A program made the translations under genes and the position numbers. From the NCBI RefSeq assembly GCF_019430905.1, contig NZ_JAHYCA010000003.1, positions 434,001-498,000 of the forward strand: a DNA stretch of 64,000 nt, in the 5' to 3' direction. The notes beneath the pieces are model-generated. The model made no database searches. It was not told the origin of the DNA and saw only the letters and a program-made list of their open reading frames with translations. This stretch comes from Billgrantia antri (GTDB lineage: Bacteria > Pseudomonadota > Gammaproteobacteria > Pseudomonadales > Halomonadaceae). Shown piece after piece: positions 61,511 through 64,000 of the stretch (position 1 is its first letter; the number at the start of each line of letters is the position of its first letter).

Positions 61511-62068
61511 TCAGCGACCGCTGACCAGAGTGAGGAATTCCTGACGGGTCGGCTGGTTTTCGCGAAAGGCACCCAGCATGACCGAGGAGGTCATGCTGGA
61601 ATTCTGCTTCTCCACGCCGCGCATCATCATGCAGAGATGTCGCGCTTCGATCACCACCGCCACGCCGCGTGCACCGGTGACACGCTGTACGGTCTCGGCA
61701 ATCTCGCGCGTCAAGTTTTCCTGTATCTGCATGCGCCGAGCGTACATGTCGACGATACGGGCAAACTTGGAGAGACCCAACACCTTGCCACTGGGAAGAT
61801 AGGCAATGTGGCACTTGCCGATGAAGGGCAGCAGATGATGCTCGCACATCGAGTAGAGTTCGATGTCCTTGACCAGCACCATCTCGTCCGTCTCGCTCTC
61901 GAAAACGGCGCCATTGATGATCTCCTCGAGAGTCTGGGAGTAGCCGCGCGTGAGAAACTGCATCGCCTTGGCGGCACGCTTCGGTGTATCGCGAAGCCCT
62001 TCACGATCGGGATCCTCTCCCAGTTCGATGATGATCTGGCGGTAGAAGTTGGCAAGCTCTTCGTTCAT
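61511..62068 (-). CDS. folE: GTP cyclohydrolase I
   Basis: An 185-aa type IA cyclohydrolase that opens GTP to 7,8-dihydroneopterin triphosphate. The zinc ligands are in [12 protein letters not shown] and [11 protein letters not shown], and the GVEKQNSSM end is typical. The ATG at 62066-62068 fits the family start; upstream codons in frame are discounted. Next gene is folX. The AT-rich upstream region has a TATAAT box and paired GTACAA motifs (62140-62163). Confidence 0.95.
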   Translation of the reverse strand: MNEELANFYRQIIIELGEDPDREGLRDTPKRAAKAMQFLTRGYSQTLEEIINGAVFESETDEMVLVKDIELYSMCEHHLLPFIGKCHIAYLPSGKVLGLSKFARIVDMYARRMQIQENLTREIAETVQRVTGARGVAVVIEARHLCMMMRGVEKQNSSMTSSVMLGAFRENQPTRQEFLTLVSGR

Positions 62069-62139
62069 GGTCAGGCCCTGCGAGTCAGAAAACCGTTCGT
62101 CTCGTGATGGCCCGGCCATCGTCGATCAATACAATAACA

Positions 62140-62163
62140 GTACAAATTATACTTTCTGTACAA
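62140..62163 (-). promoter_or_regulatory. folE promoter region with repeated GTACAA boxes
   Basis: On the plus strand GTACAA occurs at 62140-62145 and at 62158-62163, an 18-bp direct repeat, flanking ATTATA (62146-62151), which on the minus strand is a perfect TATAAT. The layout suggests an operator overlapping the -10 of folE. The same bases also form GTACA / TGTAC inverted arms. Confidence 0.5.
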
Positions 62164-62335
62164 TTTTTTCACGCCTCTGGACATTATTCTACCGTAACCG
62201 AAGGCACGCCGCAGGCGGTATGCCTGAAAACGACCCCCTGCGACATTCGTGCCGCTGCCTCGCCTTTGCGGCTATGGTAGAGTACTGGCCTTGAATCCTG
62301 CCGCTACGCGCAGCCTGGTCCCTCGAGAGCCCGAT

Positions 62336-62902
62336 ATGATCAAGATTCCAGACGCGATACTGTCAGCCAGTGGAGTTGCCCTCCTTTTTCTGCTGCCCCT
62401 GGCTGCCTCGGCCAATACCCTTTCCGTACCCGGCGACGCCGTTGTTGCATTCCAGGTCATCGACGATCTCGATCTGGCGGAGGAAGGCGGACGCCGTGAC
62501 GATATCCTGCTTCGCCCCGTGAGCGGTCACGAGGGCGCTACTCACGAACTGCCCGATTACTGTGTCGTGGTAGGTGATGCCCGCCAGGACGGCGACCGAC
62601 TACGCATTACCGCCAAGGCACTGACCTGTGTCGAGACCGAAGGCGGTGACAGCGACATTTACAATGGCGAAATGTCCGCTGCCGCCTACGAGGCCGACGG
62701 CAGCTATGGATTGGCCGTGTGCGAGACTGGCGGCTGTCAGCTACCGAGCGATCGCGTCTTTCATCTCAAGCTGGCCAGTCCTCTCGCGATCGAGGAGCAG
62801 GACAACCCCTCCGCTCAGATCAACGAGCAGCGCCGCCAGGCCGATGGCGCGGGCGTTGCCAACCCCATCCCCGCCGAGCGCACCGCGCCCGACAACGACT
62901 GA
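62336..62902 (+). CDS. Secreted protein of unknown function
   Basis: An 188-aa exported protein. The ATG at 62336-62338 begins a clear signal peptide (hydrophobic about 8-24, cleavage after ASA). The mature part is acidic and beta-rich with four cysteines: DYCVVVG, ALTCVET, AVCETGGCQLP, which could form two disulfides. The last 35 residues are polar and probably disordered. The acid bias fits a salt-tolerant periplasmic protein. I do not recognise the family. It is divergent from folE and convergent with srkA. Confidence 0.75.
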   Translation: MIKIPDAILSASGVALLFLLPLAASANTLSVPGDAVVAFQVIDDLDLAEEGGRRDDILLRPVSGHEGATHELPDYCVVVGDARQDGDRLRITAKALTCVETEGGDSDIYNGEMSAAAYEADGSYGLAVCETGGCQLPSDRVFHLKLASPLAIEEQDNPSAQINEQRRQADGAGVANPIPAERTAPDND

Positions 62903-62941
62903 GCCCTTTCGCCGTGTGCACCCCGTCGGATGCGCACGGCG

Positions 62942-63928
62942 TCAGGCCAGCCAGGGAGATGAACGGGTCAGCGCCACACGCTGCTGCTCCAGCTGCCTGA
63001 TGTGTGCATCCCAATAGGCAGCATCCGCAACCCAGGGGAACGCCTGGGGAAACGCCGGGTCCTCCCAGCGCGCCACCAGCCAGGCGCTGTGACGCATCAG
63101 GCGCAGCGTGCGCAGGGGCTCGATGAGCGCCAGTTCACGGCGATCGAATTCCCGGTGCTGTTCGTATCCCTCCAGCACTTCCGACAGCTGCATGTGCCAC
63201 TCCGCTTCGTGCTCGGCGGTGAGGAACATCCACAAATCCTGCACCGCCGGTGCCATCAAGCAATCGTCGAAATCCACCAGAGCGAAGTTTTCGTCGCGGC
63301 CGAGGAGATTGCCGATGTGGCAGTCGCCCTGTACCCGGATCGTCTGTTCAGGCGCCCAGGCATGCGCCGCCAGCACCTCCTGCAATTCCACTGAGATGCG
63401 CTCGTAGGCCTGACGCTGGCGACGCTCCAGCCAGGGGGCGGTGAGCACACGCCTGCGCGCCTCGTGCACCATGCCATCCAGATCGAGCCTGCCCCGGTGC
63501 TGAAACTCGGCACGCTCACCCACGGCATGCACCGCACCGATCAATTCGCCCAGGGCAAACAGATGGGCGGGATTCTCCAGCTCCGGGGCCTGGCCAGGCA
63601 ACTGGGGAAACAGCGCCAGACGAAAACCCTCCATCTGATGCAGACTGCGCCCCGAATCATCCCGCCAAGGTGCCGCCACGGCCACGCCCTCCGCGACCAG
63701 CTCGTCCAGGAAGTCGTGCTCTTCCTGAATCTGCTCGTCGCTCCAACGCCCCGGGCGATAGAACTTCGCCACCCAGCGCCGCCCCTCGTCGTCGTAGAGC
63801 AGGAACACACGGTTCTCGTAGCTGTTCAGGGCAAACGGTTCGCCCGGCAGCCAGAAGCCTAGCGACTCGATGGCCGCCACGACGCGCGCCGGCGACAGGG
63901 TAGCGAAGGGATGAGGCGTGCTGTGCAT
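62942..63928 (-). CDS. srkA: Stress response kinase SrkA (YihE)
   Basis: A 328-aa cytosolic Ser/Thr kinase with an aminoglycoside-phosphotransferase fold. ENRVFLLYDDEGRRWVAKFYRP holds the ATP-binding Lys, RVQGDCHIGNLLGR is the catalytic loop (Asp), and LVDFDDC holds the metal-binding Asp; all are intact. In E. coli SrkA counters stress-induced death and is under Cpx control, commonly next to dsbA, which is not seen here. The ATG at 63926-63928 has GGTGA upstream. Confidence 0.93.
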   Translation of the reverse strand: MHSTPHPFATLSPARVVAAIESLGFWLPGEPFALNSYENRVFLLYDDEGRRWVAKFYRPGRWSDEQIQEEHDFLDELVAEGVAVAAPWRDDSGRSLHQMEGFRLALFPQLPGQAPELENPAHLFALGELIGAVHAVGERAEFQHRGRLDLDGMVHEARRRVLTAPWLERRQRQAYERISVELQEVLAAHAWAPEQTIRVQGDCHIGNLLGRDENFALVDFDDCLMAPAVQDLWMFLTAEHEAEWHMQLSEVLEGYEQHREFDRRELALIEPLRTLRLMRHSAWLVARWEDPAFPQAFPWVADAAYWDAHIRQLEQQRVALTRSSPWLA

Positions 63929-64000
63929 GTGATTCACCGACAGAATGGTGTTGCCATGGTAACAGCCTAAGCAACGACAGAGGATCACTAACGCCGCAGC

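Overview
The window is a GC-rich chromosomal segment of a gammaproteobacterium, most likely a member of the Halomonadaceae (Halomonas or a close relative). The evidence is a complete Na+-translocating NADH:quinone reductase operon beside an energy-independent transhydrogenase, nqr-gap-mfd synteny of the kind found in pseudomonads, a long-type GAPDH, a PPi-type phosphofructokinase, dusB-fis-purH, accBC-prmA, and the rodA/mrdA/rlmH/rsfS/nadD block. Almost everything is core chromosome. I saw no rRNA, tRNA, insertion sequence, prophage or CRISPR array. The genus call is inference.

Layout. 1-1312: two unrecognised minus-strand genes with poorer GC, one cut by the window edge and one with a ParB-like motif; this looks like the end of an accessory cluster. 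1648-10191 (minus): sth, then nqrABCDEF, an ApbE-like lipoprotein gene and nqrM. 10554-15698: gap (minus) and mfd (plus). 15890-18172: two L,D-transpeptidases flanking an Lpp-like lipoprotein that ends in lysine. 18363-23975 (minus): a solitary GspE-like ATPase, a GIY-YIG-like protein, a ferritin-like protein, a small alpha-helical protein and topA. 24240-28881: a PhaC-like DUF3141 protein, a shrunken biotin-carboxylase relative and a divergent LysR regulator. 29064-40637: lipA convergent with a long minus-strand envelope block (proA, nadD, rsfS, rlmH, mrdA, rodA, mltB, rlpA, dacA, ybeD, lipB). 40728-43956 (plus): two membrane proteins with degenerate GGDEF domains, then a DedA-PAP2 fusion. 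43972-46707 (minus): a LysE-type exporter, ubiX and mpl. 46850-50701: PPi-PFK, a PP2C-kinase fusion protein and inorganic pyrophosphatase. 50880-58907 (plus): dsbD, accB-accC, prmA, dusB-fis and purH. 59116-63928: gabD, a small membrane protein, folE-folX, a secreted protein and srkA.

How the genes fit together. NQR with SthA handles redox balance and sodium export. The 29-46 kb region is mostly cell-wall elongation, trimming and recycling (mrdA, rodA, mltB, rlpA, dacA, mpl), with lipid-carrier functions (DedA-PAP2) next to it. The Ldt/Lpp-like trio suggests covalent tethering of outer membrane to peptidoglycan. PPi-PFK and Ppa both act on pyrophosphate.

The most unusual theme is a set of apparent pseudo-enzymes that keep a family fold but have lost catalytic residues: the ApbE-like protein of the nqr operon, the biotin-carboxylase-like protein, the PP2C-kinase fusion, the tandem GGDEF proteins and the GIY-YIG protein. 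All calls rest on reading the sequence; no database search was run.
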